DNA of 64,000 nt from Planomonospora sp. ID82291 (GCF_015711645.1 NZ_JABTEX010000003.1:186001-250000); one strand, 5' to 3'. Shown: positions 1 through 9,167, numbered from the stretch's first letter. Numbers and translations: made by a program. The notes: generated from the letters alone by a model not told the origin.

Positions 1-694
1 GCAGCACGTCGGCCCCCAGCAGCGCGAGCGTGCGCGTCGCGACGGGGCCGGCGATGACCCTGGTCAGGTCCAGCACCCGTACCCCGCCGGCCGGCAGCGG
101 CGCGGCCGGCAGGACCCGCGGCCCGCTCCCGCCGGCGGCCCGGATCTCGGCGAGCGGGTGGACCGCGGCAGGGGAGGGGACGGCCACGGCCACGGCCAGG
201 CCGCCGGCCGCGTAGGCGGTCTCCTGGACCTCCCGGGCCGGCCGCGTCGCGATCCGCGCGGCCAGCGCCTCGGTCAGCGCCCGGTCGTCCCCGGCGTCGT
301 CGAGGTCCAGGGCGCGCAGCAGCCGGGAGCGGTGGTGCGGGTAGTTGGCGTGGGTGCGCACCCAGCCGTCGGACGCGCGCCAGAACCCGGAGAGCGGGGC
401 GAAGGACGTCGGGGCCCGCCCGCCGATCCGCAGGCGCCGTTCGCTGGTGAACGCCGTGGCCACCGCCGCCTCCCGCACCCGCACCGCGGGGACCGGTACG
501 GCGTTGCGCCGTGCCAGCAGTTCCGCGGCGGCCAGCGAGCACACGCCCACGCTCGCCCGCGCCAGTTCGCGGACCGGGAGGCGGGAGGCCAGCACGCCGC
601 CCGCCCCTTCGTAGGACACCGCTCCGGCCGGTCCGTTCCGGCCGCCGAGGGCGGCCCACGCGTGGACGGTCGCCGCGTCGTCGCTCCATGCCAT
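1..694 (-). CDS. CaiB/BaiF-family CoA transferase, C-terminal part missing
   Basis: About 231 codons are visible and the gene runs off the left edge, so the C-terminus is missing. From about residue 210 it reads VLDLTRVIAGPVATRTL followed by LGADVL, the hallmark start of the CaiB/BaiF (formyl-CoA transferase) domain, which moves CoA between organic acids. The roughly 200 residues before it look like the tail of another half-domain, as in the long actinobacterial members of about 430-450 residues. The ATG at 694 was chosen because the frame is open from there; no strong ribosome site precedes it. Substrate is unknown. It is convergent with nothing and tandem with the downstream-facing hydrolase at 834-1922. 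Confidence 0.75.
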   Translation of the reverse strand, partial: MAWSDDAATVHAWAALGGRNGPAGAVSYEGAGGVLASRLPVRELARASVGVCSLAAAELLARRNAVPVPAVRVREAAVATAFTSERRLRIGGRAPTSFAPLSGFWRASDGWVRTHANYPHHRSRLLRALDLDDAGDDRALTEALAARIATRPAREVQETAYAAGGLAVAVAVPSPAAVHPLAEIRAAGGSGPRVLPAAPLPAGGVRVLDLTRVIAGPVATRTLALLGADVL

Positions 695-833
695 CGGGTC
701 AGTCTGCCCGACCGGCCCGCCGGGGCTCCGCGGACCCCGGCGGGCCGGCGGGGCCCCGGCGGGCCGGCAGGGCCCCGGCGTGGTGACGGGCGGCGGCGCC
801 GGTGACGGCGGCCCTTCGGCCCGGCACCGGACT

Positions 834-1922
834 TCAGCCCATCGGCAGCCGGAACTCGTGCACGGTGCCGTACCTGCGGCCGGTGGCCAGCCGTACCTCG
901 CCGCTCCTGCCGCCGTAGACGATCGACCACTGGGTGTGGCCCTGCCTGAGGCGGGCGAGCAGGTCCATGGCCCGGTCCGCCGGCAGCCTGCCTCCGGCGG
1001 CCTCCAGCGCCCCGGCGGCCGTGCGGTAGCGGTGGTCGGCCTGCCGGCTCTGCTCGGTGGAGCCGGTGACGGTGAAGTTCACCATGGCCTGCCAGGGACC
1101 CCGCCCCCGGTGCACCACCATCTCGCCGCCGACGAACTCGATGATCGCCGACCGGCCGGCGGCGTCGGCGACCATGTAGTGCAGCGGCGGGCTGTCGGAG
1201 GGGTCGACGTTGTGGCGTCCGAAGACCGCGACGGCCTCGTCCACCGTCGCGGCCCCGTCCAGCACCAGCCGCATGATGCGGACACTGCCCACCGTGCGTC
1301 GCGCGGGGTCGGAGCCCGGCTCCCACGCCGGGACGGTGGCCATGCCCACGACCAGGCCCTTGGCGTTCATGCCGTCGAACGGCAGCAGCGGGGCCTTCAG
1401 CAGCGCCTCGCGGCCGGCGGCGGTGGTGAAGTCGGCCTCGGACGTCAGGCCGAGGTAGGAGACGTCCACCATCGACACCGACGCGTGGCCGTCCGGCGGC
1501 GCGGTGAACAGCAGCAGCGCGGGCTGGTGGGCGTAGTCGAAGTTGCGGCCGAACACCGGGGCGGCGGGGTCGCCGTGCGCGGCGAACAGCGAGCATCCGA
1601 AACCGGTCGGCGTCGGTTCGGGCGCGAGCTCCGCCAGGCGGTCGTAGCCGCCCTGGTAGCGCATGGTCCACAGCGGGTGGTCGTCGACCTTGCGCAGGCT
1701 CGCCAGGGTAGCGGCGTGCGCGGCGGACGGGGTCGTCCGGCCGCTCGCGGAGCTGTGCGGATCCGGAGCCGGGGGCCCTTCCCGCGGCGGCGCGGCCGCT
1801 CCGGTCGTGCAGCCGGCGAGCAGCGCGGCGGTGAGCAGGAGCACCGCCGCGGCCCGTGGGCGTCCGGCGGCCGCTGAGGACCCGGCCGGTGAGGGTTCGG
1901 CCATCGATGAGGGTTCGGCCAT
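834..1922 (-). CDS. Secreted lipoprotein, linear-amide C-N hydrolase (choloylglycine/acid-ceramidase-like)
   Basis: A 362-residue protein with an N-terminal signal ending in a lipobox (LLTAALLAGC, Cys near residue 40), so it is probably anchored outside the membrane. The mature part has GFGCSLFAAHGD (candidate nucleophile Cys near residue 110) and GRNFDY, matching N-terminal-nucleophile hydrolases of the choloylglycine hydrolase and NAAA/acid-ceramidase group, which cleave non-peptide amide bonds. Where those enzymes self-process to expose the Cys, here the Cys lies about 70 residues after the lipobox. The start is ambiguous: a short repeat encodes MAEPS twice and ATG is available at 1922 and 1904. 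Divergent from the hydrolase at 2043. Substrate is not predictable. Confidence 0.75.
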   Translation of the reverse strand: MAEPSSMAEPSPAGSSAAAGRPRAAAVLLLTAALLAGCTTGAAAPPREGPPAPDPHSSASGRTTPSAAHAATLASLRKVDDHPLWTMRYQGGYDRLAELAPEPTPTGFGCSLFAAHGDPAAPVFGRNFDYAHQPALLLFTAPPDGHASVSMVDVSYLGLTSEADFTTAAGREALLKAPLLPFDGMNAKGLVVGMATVPAWEPGSDPARRTVGSVRIMRLVLDGAATVDEAVAVFGRHNVDPSDSPPLHYMVADAAGRSAIIEFVGGEMVVHRGRGPWQAMVNFTVTGSTEQSRQADHRYRTAAGALEAAGGRLPADRAMDLLARLRQGHTQWSIVYGGRSGEVRLATGRRYGTVHEFRLPMG

Positions 1923-2042
1923 CCCGCCATGGTGACCCGCCACGGCGGGCCCCGCCAGACCCGTGCGGTGGATTTCCCGGACGGTGCAGTCGGTGGGGGA
2001 ATCGGGTCCGCGCCCCGGGGGCCGGTGCGGCAGGCTGAAGGA

Positions 2043-3005
2043 GTGCGGTATGCGGACTGGGGTGAACGTTGCCCGCGGTGGGCCGGAGTCCACAGCCGGG
2101 TGATCGACGTCGCCGGCACCGAGGTCCACTACCTGAGCGCCGGCGAGGACCAGGGCGGGCCCACCCACCTGCTGATCCATCCCATGGCCGCCAGTGCGTC
2201 GATGTGGATGGACGCCATCGCCGAGCTGGGCGCCCACGCTCCGGTGATCGCGCCCGACCTGCCGGGCTCGGTCTTCGGCCACACCGGATCACCGCACCCG
2301 CGCGCGTCCACGGCCGGGCCGAGCGCGCGTTTCCTGCGCGCGTTCACCGGCCGCATGGGGCTCGAAGCCACCGTCACCCACGGCTGGTCCATGGGCGGCC
2401 TGGTCGCGGTGCACTTCGCGGCCTGCACGCCGGAGCGGGTCGATCGTCTGGTCCTGGCCTGTCCGGCGCTGCCCGGTCCGCTCGCGCCGGACGAGGTCGT
2501 CTTCTGGCGCGTTGCGGGCCGCCCGCTGCTCGTGGTCGGGCCCGGGCTGCTGCGGGGCGCGCTGCGGGTGGCCGGTCGGCGCATCATCGATGCCAAGCTG
2601 CGCGCCTACGCCGATCCCGGTGCCTGGTCCGGCAGCGTGGTCGGTGACGACCTCGAACGGCTCTCACCCGAGATGCTGGCCTTACTGGGCGACGAACTGC
2701 GGGCCACCGACCCGCGCCGCCTCGGTGACGCCGTCGCGGCCTTCACCTCGGTGATCTCCGCCCTCTACGTCAGCCGGAGCACGGTCCACCGGATGATCGA
2801 CCGGCTCGGCGCGCCCACGCTGCTGCTGACCGGGGCGCAGGACAAGCTGATCACCGCGGCCACCGCCGGAGACCTGGTCGCCCGCCGGCCGGACTGGGCG
2901 TACCGCGCATTCCCGTCGGCCGGGCACCTCCTGCCCCTGTCGAACACGCGCGACTACGTCGCGACGGTCACCGACTGGCTGAATCGATCCGGCGGGGGAC
3001 GGTGA
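2043..3005 (+). CDS. Alpha/beta hydrolase
   Basis: A cytoplasmic alpha/beta-hydrolase of about 320 residues. The nucleophile elbow GWSMGG, the acid in GAQDKLI and the histidine in SAGHLLPL form the expected Ser-Asp-His triad. A lid-like insertion lies between roughly residues 150 and 240. The frame is open from an ATG at 1929, but that start lacks a ribosome site. I prefer the GTG at 2043, preceded by GAAGGA; the GTG at 2100 is also possible. No neighbouring pathway suggests a substrate. Confidence 0.7.
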   Translation: MRYADWGERCPRWAGVHSRVIDVAGTEVHYLSAGEDQGGPTHLLIHPMAASASMWMDAIAELGAHAPVIAPDLPGSVFGHTGSPHPRASTAGPSARFLRAFTGRMGLEATVTHGWSMGGLVAVHFAACTPERVDRLVLACPALPGPLAPDEVVFWRVAGRPLLVVGPGLLRGALRVAGRRIIDAKLRAYADPGAWSGSVVGDDLERLSPEMLALLGDELRATDPRRLGDAVAAFTSVISALYVSRSTVHRMIDRLGAPTLLLTGAQDKLITAATAGDLVARRPDWAYRAFPSAGHLLPLSNTRDYVATVTDWLNRSGGGR

Positions 3006-3119
3006 GGCGCCTCGGCGGTGCAGCGGTGCCCCCGCGCCGGGCCGCCGATCGCCGGGATGTCTCGCCGTTTGAAGGTTAGACCCGGTGGAGCGGGAACGTC
3101 ACGGGGAAACTTTAAACCA

Positions 3120-3134
3120 TATCGTTCAACGATA
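3120..3134. promoter_or_regulatory. Perfect 15-bp inverted repeat before the esterase gene
   Basis: TATCGTT-C-AACGATA is a perfect dyad in an AT-rich stretch that ends 11 bases before the ATG at 3146. Its place over the likely -10/+1 region suggests a repressor operator, but no regulator gene is adjacent. The segment just downstream carries the ribosome site TTGAAGG. Confidence 0.5.
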
Positions 3135-3145
3135 CCGTTGAAGGC

Positions 3146-4303
3146 ATGGACATCGGGAACATGGCCAGGCCGTTCGACGGCGCGGGAGTCTCGGCGTTTC
3201 TGCGGTCGCTTCCCGCCGAGCCCCTGCTGCTCGGTCTGGGGGAGGCCAGGCACTTCGTGGAGGAGTTCGGCGAACTGCGCAACGAGCTCTTCCGGTACCT
3301 GGTCGAGCACGAGGGCTACCGGTCGTTCGCCATCGAGAGCGACTGCCTCAGGGGCCTCGTGGTCGACGACCACATCACGACGGGCGCCGGCGCGCTCGAC
3401 GACGTCATGGAGCGCGGCTTCAGCCACGGTTTCGGCGCGCCCGCGGCCATCCGCGGGCTCGTGCGCTGGATGCGGGCCTACAACGACGAGCACGAGGAGA
3501 AGCTGCGGTTCTTCGGGTTCGACGGGCCGCTGGAGTACTGGGCCGAGAGCCCGCGCCAGGCGCTCACCGCCCTGTACGGGCTCCTCGACGGCCCGCTGCC
3601 CTGCACCCGGGAGACCCTCGACGCGCTGCTCGGTCCGGACGAGCGGTGGACGGACGAGGCCACGGTCATGGACCCGTCCCGGTCGATCGGCCGGTCCGCC
3701 GACGCCCGGCGGCTCCGGGTGATCGCCGACGACCTGGTGGCGCTGCTCGACACGCAGGTGCCGCGGCTGAGCGCGGCGGACCGGGAGCGGGCGGCGCTGT
3801 ACGGGCGCACCGCCGTCGGGCTGCTGCGCTACCACGACGGGATGGCCGACGCGTCCCCGGCGCGGATCGCCAGGCTGTCGGGCCTGCGGGACGCGATGAT
3901 GGCCGCCAACCTGCGGGCCGTGGCCGAGCACGGCCCTGCCCTGGTCTTCAGCCACAACCTCCACCTGCAGCGCAACAGGAGTTCCATGTCGTTGGGCGAC
4001 CAGCCGCTGGAGTGGTGGAGCGCGGGGGCGATCACCGCGGCACACCTGGGCGACCGGTACGCCTTCCTGGCCTCGGCCCTCGGCACGGTGGCCGGCCGTG
4101 TCCCGCCCCCGGACACCGTCGAGGGCGTCCTGTCCGCCCTGCCGTGGGACCGCTGCCTCGTCGACGCCCGGAGCCTGGCCGAGGCCGTCGCGACGTCCGC
4201 CCCGCGCGTCTCCCACGATTTCGCCTACTTCCCGCTGGACCCGGCGCACCTCGGCCTGATCGACGGTCTCGTCTTCCTCAAGCGGGTCACCCGGCTGGGG
4301 TGA
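3146..4303 (+). CDS. Erythromycin-esterase-family protein
   Basis: A 385-residue protein with the conserved motifs of the Ere superfamily in order: GLGEARH near residue 32, AIESD near 62, and SHNLHLQ near 270. These place the His and Glu residues used for hydrolysis in EreA/EreB/EreC. Length fits the family (about 400). Some members open macrolide lactones, but many chromosomal actinobacterial ones have unknown substrates, so resistance should not be assumed. GAAGG precedes the ATG and a perfect 15-bp dyad lies immediately upstream, suggesting inducible expression. Confidence 0.8.
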   Translation: MDIGNMARPFDGAGVSAFLRSLPAEPLLLGLGEARHFVEEFGELRNELFRYLVEHEGYRSFAIESDCLRGLVVDDHITTGAGALDDVMERGFSHGFGAPAAIRGLVRWMRAYNDEHEEKLRFFGFDGPLEYWAESPRQALTALYGLLDGPLPCTRETLDALLGPDERWTDEATVMDPSRSIGRSADARRLRVIADDLVALLDTQVPRLSAADRERAALYGRTAVGLLRYHDGMADASPARIARLSGLRDAMMAANLRAVAEHGPALVFSHNLHLQRNRSSMSLGDQPLEWWSAGAITAAHLGDRYAFLASALGTVAGRVPPPDTVEGVLSALPWDRCLVDARSLAEAVATSAPRVSHDFAYFPLDPAHLGLIDGLVFLKRVTRLG

Positions 4304-4379
4304 CGAGCGCGTACGGGCGGACCCGCGTGGTCCGCCGCCCGGCGCCCTCGGACCAGCAAACAACTCCCAAACAAGTAGA

Positions 4380-4491
4380 TAGTTCGCAAAAGGGACGTAT
4401 AGTAATTAAAACGACTTCAATCGTCTGTCGTCGCCGCGGGTCCCCGCCGCCCCGCGCGTCCGGGGCCGCCTGAGGCGGTCCCGGACGCGCG
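4380..4491 (+). promoter_or_regulatory. AT-rich promoter island followed by a strong hairpin
   Basis: An AT-rich island (about 4356-4420) includes GACGTATAGTAATTAAAAC, a plausible extended -10. About 50 bases later, 4453-4491 forms a stem of roughly 18 pairs with one G-U pair and a TGA loop (outer arms CGCGCGTCCGG and CCGGACGCGCG). The hairpin lies between the promoter and the gene at 4553, so it could be an attenuator, or the terminator of a transcript of about 90-100 nucleotides. Confidence 0.45.
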
Positions 4492-4552
4492 AAGGGCTCC
4501 GGGCGCGCCGCGCAGGAGGAGACGGCAGACCGCGACCCCGAGGAGGCCGCCC

Positions 4553-5659
4553 ATGCCGCCGCGTCCACCCGACCGTGTCCTCAGCCGCCGGGAGCGGTCG
4601 CGGAGCGGAGCCCGCGGCCGTTGCGGCGGCGGCGCGCGCCGGGTCCGGGGCGTCATCGCCGCCGGAGCGGCCGCCCTCGTGGCGGCGTCGGCGCTGGCCT
4701 GGCTGGCGACGGTGCTCCCGCCGCTGCCGGCGGACGGCGCGCGACCGCTGACCGACGCCGCCTGGACGCGGGTCTTCACCCGTCCCGTCCACGCCTACCT
4801 GACCGAGCACGCGGGCGGGCTGGTCGTCACCGTGGAGCAGATCGAGTGGGCCTGGGTGGTGACCGGCTGCGCGATGTGGCTGCCGGCGGTGCTGTGGCGG
4901 TCGTGGGGCACCCGGGCCGGATGGACGCTGTACGGGATCGCGGGCCTGACGATGGTGGCCGCCGGAAGCCCGCCGCAGACCCGCTGGGCGGCGACCGGCG
5001 TCACCGCGGCCTACTGGGCGATCCTCACGCTGCCCATGCTGTGGCGGGGCTCCCTGCGGGTCCCTGCGGGACGTCGTCGCTCCTCCGAGCCGTGGGCGGT
5101 CGCGCGCCGCCATCGGGAACTGGCCGCCGTGCACCGGCGGCTGGACCGGCTGGAGGCCACCGCCTGGCTCCCGGCTCCCGGCGCGCCCGCCGTACAGGCC
5201 CGGCACGTCTGGCCGTCCGGCCGCGCCGCCGCGGCGGGACCGGGCGCCATCGGGCACGACGCGGGGGAGACGGGCGCCGCGGGCGGGCTCACCGGCGGCA
5301 TCGTGGCCGGGACCGCCTACCTGGTGCGCGTGCCCGACGAATTGTCACCCGGCGACGACCCGCACGGCGACCTGGGCGCCGCACTCCACCGGGAGTACGG
5401 CCCGCTGCGCGGCGGCACCTTCACGATGACGGTCACCGCCTGCGGCCCGCGCCTGGCCGAGGGGGTGCGCGTGGTGGAGTCCGGCGGCGTCGACCTCGCG
5501 CTCACGCCGGAGCAGGTCGACGCCTTCGGCCTGCAGCCGGGCGTCGCCTACCGGGTGCGGGGCGAGCTGTGCGACGACGCCGGCCGGGTGGTGGAGATGC
5601 CGCTGGCGGTGACGGTCCGGGTCCCCGTCCGGTGGCTGTACCCGCTCGGCGCCGTCTGA
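4553..5659 (+). CDS. Membrane protein of unknown function
   Basis: A 368-residue protein not recognised as a named family. It has an Arg-rich N-terminal tail, three to five hydrophobic segments (about residues 35-60, 100-118, 123-140 and 145-165), a short basic helical stretch with heptad character near 180-200 (HRELAAVHRRLDRLEA), then a soluble C-terminal domain of about 140 residues predicted to be beta-rich and cytoplasmic or external. GAGGAGG sits eight bases before the ATG. It is preceded by an unusual AT-rich promoter and strong hairpin. It stands between an esterase and an IS remnant, so it may be part of a decayed mobile segment, but nothing in it proves that. Confidence 0.6.
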   Translation: MPPRPPDRVLSRRERSRSGARGRCGGGARRVRGVIAAGAAALVAASALAWLATVLPPLPADGARPLTDAAWTRVFTRPVHAYLTEHAGGLVVTVEQIEWAWVVTGCAMWLPAVLWRSWGTRAGWTLYGIAGLTMVAAGSPPQTRWAATGVTAAYWAILTLPMLWRGSLRVPAGRRRSSEPWAVARRHRELAAVHRRLDRLEATAWLPAPGAPAVQARHVWPSGRAAAAGPGAIGHDAGETGAAGGLTGGIVAGTAYLVRVPDELSPGDDPHGDLGAALHREYGPLRGGTFTMTVTACGPRLAEGVRVVESGGVDLALTPEQVDAFGLQPGVAYRVRGELCDDAGRVVEMPLAVTVRVPVRWLYPLGAV

Positions 5660-5742
5660 CCGGCGCCGCGGTACCTGTCGAACCGGTTGGAACATCCGGC
5701 TACATGTGGTGTTCGTGGTGAGGCCCTGCGCCGGGCCATGGA

Positions 5743-6045
5743 GTGCTCACCGACCTCGTTGAGGACCACGAGCTCCTGTGCGCCGATGCCCCCGACGACA
5801 GGCAGCGTGCCTTCCTCACCCGGCTGGCCGAGTTCCGCACCTGCATCGACCGCAACCAGGAGGAGATCCCCAACTACGGCGAACGCCACCGCTGCGGCGA
5901 GGCCGTCTCCAGCGCCACCGCCGAAGCCACCGTCGACCACGTCATCAGCCGCCGCACGGTCAAGAAGCAACAGATGAGGTGGACACCCCGCGGCGCCCAC
6001 CTGCTCCGGACGCCGCCGGCCTCGTTGTGGTGGAAGCGCGGCGCT
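5743..6045 (+). pseudogene. ISKra4-family transposase remnant (C-terminal fragment)
   Basis: The frame encodes about 100 residues with IPNYGERHRCGE, a V-rich segment, and SRRTVKKQQMRWTPRGAHLL, which is the strongly conserved C-terminal signature of ISKra4-type transposases. The usual continuation (QVRTRVLN) is replaced by unrelated residues, and there is no N-terminal catalytic part upstream. The fragment ends just before the ribosome site of the hydrolase at 6061 and happens to be in frame with it. This is a scar of an old insertion. Confidence 0.7.
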
Positions 6046-6060
6046 GGGAGGATCTTCGCC

Positions 6061-6900
6061 ATGCCTGTCTTCTCCGCATATGACGGAACCGATCTCGCCT
6101 ACCACGTGTTCGGAGAGGGCACCCCGGTGGTCTGCCTGCCGGGCGGCCCGATGCAGGACTCCGCCTACCTCGGCGAGCTCGGCGGCCTGTCCGCGCACCG
6201 CCGGCTGCTCATGGTGGACCCTCGGGGCACCGGCCGGTCCGCGACGCCGGAGGACGCCGCCTCCTACCGCTGCGACCGGCTGGTCGGCGACGTCGAGGCC
6301 CTGCGCGCGCACCTCGGCCTCGACCGGCTGGACCTGCTCGCGCACTCCGCCGGCGCGAACCTCGCGGTGCTGTACGCCGCCCGGCACCCCGAACGCGTCG
6401 GCAGGCTCGCTCTGATCACTCCGAGCACCTTCGCCGTCGGCATCGCCGCCACCGGGGCGTCGCGGCTCCAGGTCGCGCGGCTCCGCGGGGACGAGCCCTG
6501 GTTCGGGCCCGCCTTCGCGGCCCTTGAGGCCGTCATGGCCGGGGACGCCACCGAAGCGGACCGCAAGGCGATCGATCCCTTCTTCCACGGGCGGTGGGAC
6601 GCGGCGGCGCAGGCCCACCAGGCGGCCCAGGACGGCCGCCGGAACAGGGAGGCGGCGGCGGTCTTCGGCGCCGAGGGGGCGTACGACCCGGACGCCACGC
6701 GCGCGGCGCTCGCCGCGTTCGGCGCGCCGGTGCTGCTGCTCGCCGGAGAGGTCGACCTGAACACGCCTCCGGGCGTCGCGGCCGAGTTCGCCGGGTTGTT
6801 CCCGGACGCCGAGTTCGTCGTGCAACCGGGAGCGGGCCACTTCCCGTGGCTCGACGACGCCGACCGGTTCGTGGCGACGGTCGCGAGGTTCCTGGGGTGA
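6061..6900 (+). CDS. Alpha/beta hydrolase (proline-iminopeptidase-like)
   Basis: A 279-residue alpha/beta hydrolase. It shows the oxyanion segment GGPMQDS, the nucleophile elbow AHSAGAN, an acid in AGEVDLNTP and the histidine in GAGHFPW. The overall pattern and cap are like proline iminopeptidases and related small esterases; substrate is unknown. The ATG at 6061 has GGGAGG ten bases upstream. The same frame runs upstream into the ISKra4 remnant, so longer calls from 5743 are fusions with transposase debris and are not the real start. Confidence 0.8.
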   Translation: MPVFSAYDGTDLAYHVFGEGTPVVCLPGGPMQDSAYLGELGGLSAHRRLLMVDPRGTGRSATPEDAASYRCDRLVGDVEALRAHLGLDRLDLLAHSAGANLAVLYAARHPERVGRLALITPSTFAVGIAATGASRLQVARLRGDEPWFGPAFAALEAVMAGDATEADRKAIDPFFHGRWDAAAQAHQAAQDGRRNREAAAVFGAEGAYDPDATRAALAAFGAPVLLLAGEVDLNTPPGVAAEFAGLFPDAEFVVQPGAGHFPWLDDADRFVATVARFLG

Positions 6901-7225
6901 CGGAATCTCGGTCACATCGCGTCACCAAACGGGTATCGAAGGGATCATGCTCCGGGCGACGGATATACGGATACCGAGGCAAACCGTGCGAGTCGGCCCG
7001 AGGGCATAGAGGACTTCATCTCACCAGACGCAGCAAAACGCCCTCTGATAGGACCGCTGACCTGCAGCCGGCCCCTTTCCGGCTTACTCGGTCCGCCCCC
7101 CGTCGGGTCGCTGCGCGTGAGGGGGCCCGGGAGCGGGCGTTTCGGGGGTCCTGCCCGAAGACCCCATGGGGCCCGGCCGTCACGCAGTGGCGCCGACACG
7201 GACGCCCTCGGGAACACCGGGCCTG
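6901..7225. other. Intergenic region between convergent genes, no gene seen
   Basis: About 325 bases between the ends of two convergent genes. It holds a short AT-richer patch (GGATATACGGATACC near 6960) and GC-rich stretches able to form hairpins. No convincing reading frame or RNA gene was recognised. Confidence 0.5.
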
Positions 7226-7957
7226 TCACCTGCGCGCGATGACGAGGAACTCCCCGTTCCCCTCCCCGACGGGCTGCCGATCCCATCCGCCGTAGATGCG
7301 CTCGACGCCGAACCCGGCCCTCCGCAGCGAGTCGTGCAGCTCACCTTCGGCCCGGAAGCGCAGGGTCATGACGCTGAGGAGTTCCTCCTCCGGGAAGACG
7401 TAGTGGTGGGTGAAGTCGACGACACCGTCCCGCACCGCGGTCACCTCGGTCCAGGTCTCGACCTCGCAGCCGTCCGGCAGGCGCACCCGGCGCCGGGAGT
7501 CGGCCGGGGTCCACCGCTCCCACCGGCGGTCGGCGGGATCGCGCGTGTCGAACACCAGTCGGCCGCCGGGCACCAGTGCGCGGACCAGGTCGGCGAGGAC
7601 ACGGTCCCACTCGCCGTCCTCGACGAAGAACTGCGCCACATGGCTCGTCATGACCGCCACGTCGAAGGTCCGCTCCGGCAGCGACGCCGAGGTGCCCTCG
7701 ATCCACGTCACGTGCTCGGCGCCCGGCTTGGCACGGGCGGCCTCCAGCGACGCCCGGGCCGGGTCGACGCCGGTGACCGCGTGGCCGGCCGCCGCCAGGC
7801 CCAGCGCCAGCCGTCCGGTCCCGCAGCCCAGGTCGAGCAGCCGGGCGCCGGGAGTCTCGCCGACCACGGACAGGAAGAAGTCGTCGTCGCGGCCCCAGCC
7901 GTACTCGGCGTCGTAGACAGCGACCAGCCGGGGGTCGTTGAACTCCGCGTTCTTCAT
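7226..7957 (-). CDS. Class I SAM-dependent methyltransferase
   Basis: A 243-residue cytoplasmic methyltransferase. Motif I is LLDLGCGTGRLALGLA, the acidic loop is TGVDPAR, and a later motif reads FDVAVMTSHVAQFF, followed by the usual LVPGGRLVFDTRDP strand. The ATG at 7957 begins MKNAEFNDPRLV, typical for this group; the open frame extends 60 codons upstream but that part looks non-coding. Substrate cannot be told. Confidence 0.8.
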   Translation of the reverse strand: MKNAEFNDPRLVAVYDAEYGWGRDDDFFLSVVGETPGARLLDLGCGTGRLALGLAAAGHAVTGVDPARASLEAARAKPGAEHVTWIEGTSASLPERTFDVAVMTSHVAQFFVEDGEWDRVLADLVRALVPGGRLVFDTRDPADRRWERWTPADSRRRVRLPDGCEVETWTEVTAVRDGVVDFTHHYVFPEEELLSVMTLRFRAEGELHDSLRRAGFGVERIYGGWDRQPVGEGNGEFLVIARR

Positions 7958-8249
7958 GGCCGGATCGTAGCCGCGTACCGGAGACGCCCTGAGTGCTCTG
8001 GCGGCGGCCCTCGACGCCGCCGCGTCCGCCGCCTCCTTGAGCGGCGCCAGGACATCCGCCGTGACGCCCTCCCCCGTCCGAAGAACCCTTCGCCACCCGC
8101 TCCCGGCCCGGGAGGATCCGTCATCCCCAGGTCGCATCCCGGGTTCCGCCTGTGGAATGATCCCGTCCCCAAAAGATCATCCCGATAGGTCATAAAAGTG
8201 GACAAGCCGCTCTTTAGGTTTGGATCACATCGGGGGCCACGGGGGCGGT

Positions 8250-9167
8250 ATGAGGGGCGTGCGCAGCATACGCACGGTGATCGTGATCGCGGTGATCGCC
8301 GCTCTGGCGCCACCGCTCATGCTGTCGCCGGTCCGGGCGTACGGGCCGGGCGCACTGCTGCAGGACGCGGACGCGGCCGACAGCGGCGGCTCCTCCCTCC
8401 AGGTGGTGGCGCATCCCGACGACGATCTGCTGTTCATGAGCCCTGACCTGCTGCGGGGGATCGCCCGGGGGAGGAGCGCCGTCACGGTCTACCTGACCGC
8501 GGGGGAGGCGGTGGCCGGGCTGGAGGATGACCGCGATCCTGTCGGCTACATCGAGGACCGGGAGCGGGGCGTGCGGGCGGCCTACGCCTGGGTCGCCGGC
8601 TCCCCTGACCGCTGGCGGCGCGAGACGACGCGCCTGGGCGGGGTCCGGGTGGCCGTGGACACGCTCGTGGAGCGGCCTCGGATCAAGCTGGTCTTCGCCC
8701 GGCTGCCCGACGGGGGCGACCCCCGCGCGGACGGAGGCCGGAACGCGCTGGCGCGGCTGTGGGCGGATCGCTCCGGTACGGCCTGCGTGCGCGCCGTCCC
8801 CCCCGGCCCGGCCTGCCTGCGCCGGGCCGACGTGCTGGGCATGCTGCGCGCCGCGATACGGACCTTCCGGCCCGCCGTACTGCGCAGCCTGGACCCGGAT
8901 CCGCCCGCCGGGCGGCGGCCCGACCATCCCGACCATGTCGCCGCGGCCCGGTTCGCCGCCGAGGCGGCGCCCGCGGACATCGAGGTGATCTCCTACCGCG
9001 GTTACCCGATCACATCGCTGCCGCCGAATCTCGACCTCGCCGAGCGCGAGGTCAAGCGGCGGGCCTTCGCCCTGTACCGGCGGCACGACTACCGGGTCGC
9101 CGGGCCCGGCTACGACGCCTGGATCGGCCGGATGTACCGCGGTCCCGCGGGACGGGGCCCGGCGTGA
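8250..9167 (+). CDS. Secreted PIG-L/LmbE-family deacetylase
   Basis: A 305-residue protein with an N-terminal hydrophobic signal (IAVIAALAPPLMLSPVRA). The zinc site of PIG-L deacetylases is visible as VVAHPDDDLLF (residues about 52-62) and a later HPDH (HPDHVAAA). Such enzymes remove acetyl groups from N-acetylglucosamine-containing substrates (GlcNAc-PI, GlcNAc-Ins in mycothiol, teicoplanin). An exported copy next to no mycothiol gene suggests a cell-surface glycan or secondary product as substrate. The ATG at 8250 follows GGGGGCGG; an upstream ATG at 8220 is less likely. Confidence 0.8.
   Translation: MRGVRSIRTVIVIAVIAALAPPLMLSPVRAYGPGALLQDADAADSGGSSLQVVAHPDDDLLFMSPDLLRGIARGRSAVTVYLTAGEAVAGLEDDRDPVGYIEDRERGVRAAYAWVAGSPDRWRRETTRLGGVRVAVDTLVERPRIKLVFARLPDGGDPRADGGRNALARLWADRSGTACVRAVPPGPACLRRADVLGMLRAAIRTFRPAVLRSLDPDPPAGRRPDHPDHVAAARFAAEAAPADIEVISYRGYPITSLPPNLDLAEREVKRRAFALYRRHDYRVAGPGYDAWIGRMYRGPAGRGPA

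Noticed and set aside
5743-6060. N-terminal domain of the hydrolase at 6061
   Set aside because: The residues match the C-terminus of ISKra4 transposases and a proper ribosome site and start follow at 6061.
7958-8137. Extra 60 codons on the methyltransferase ending at 7226
   Set aside because: Composition is unlike the family and the ATG at 7957 gives a standard N-terminus.
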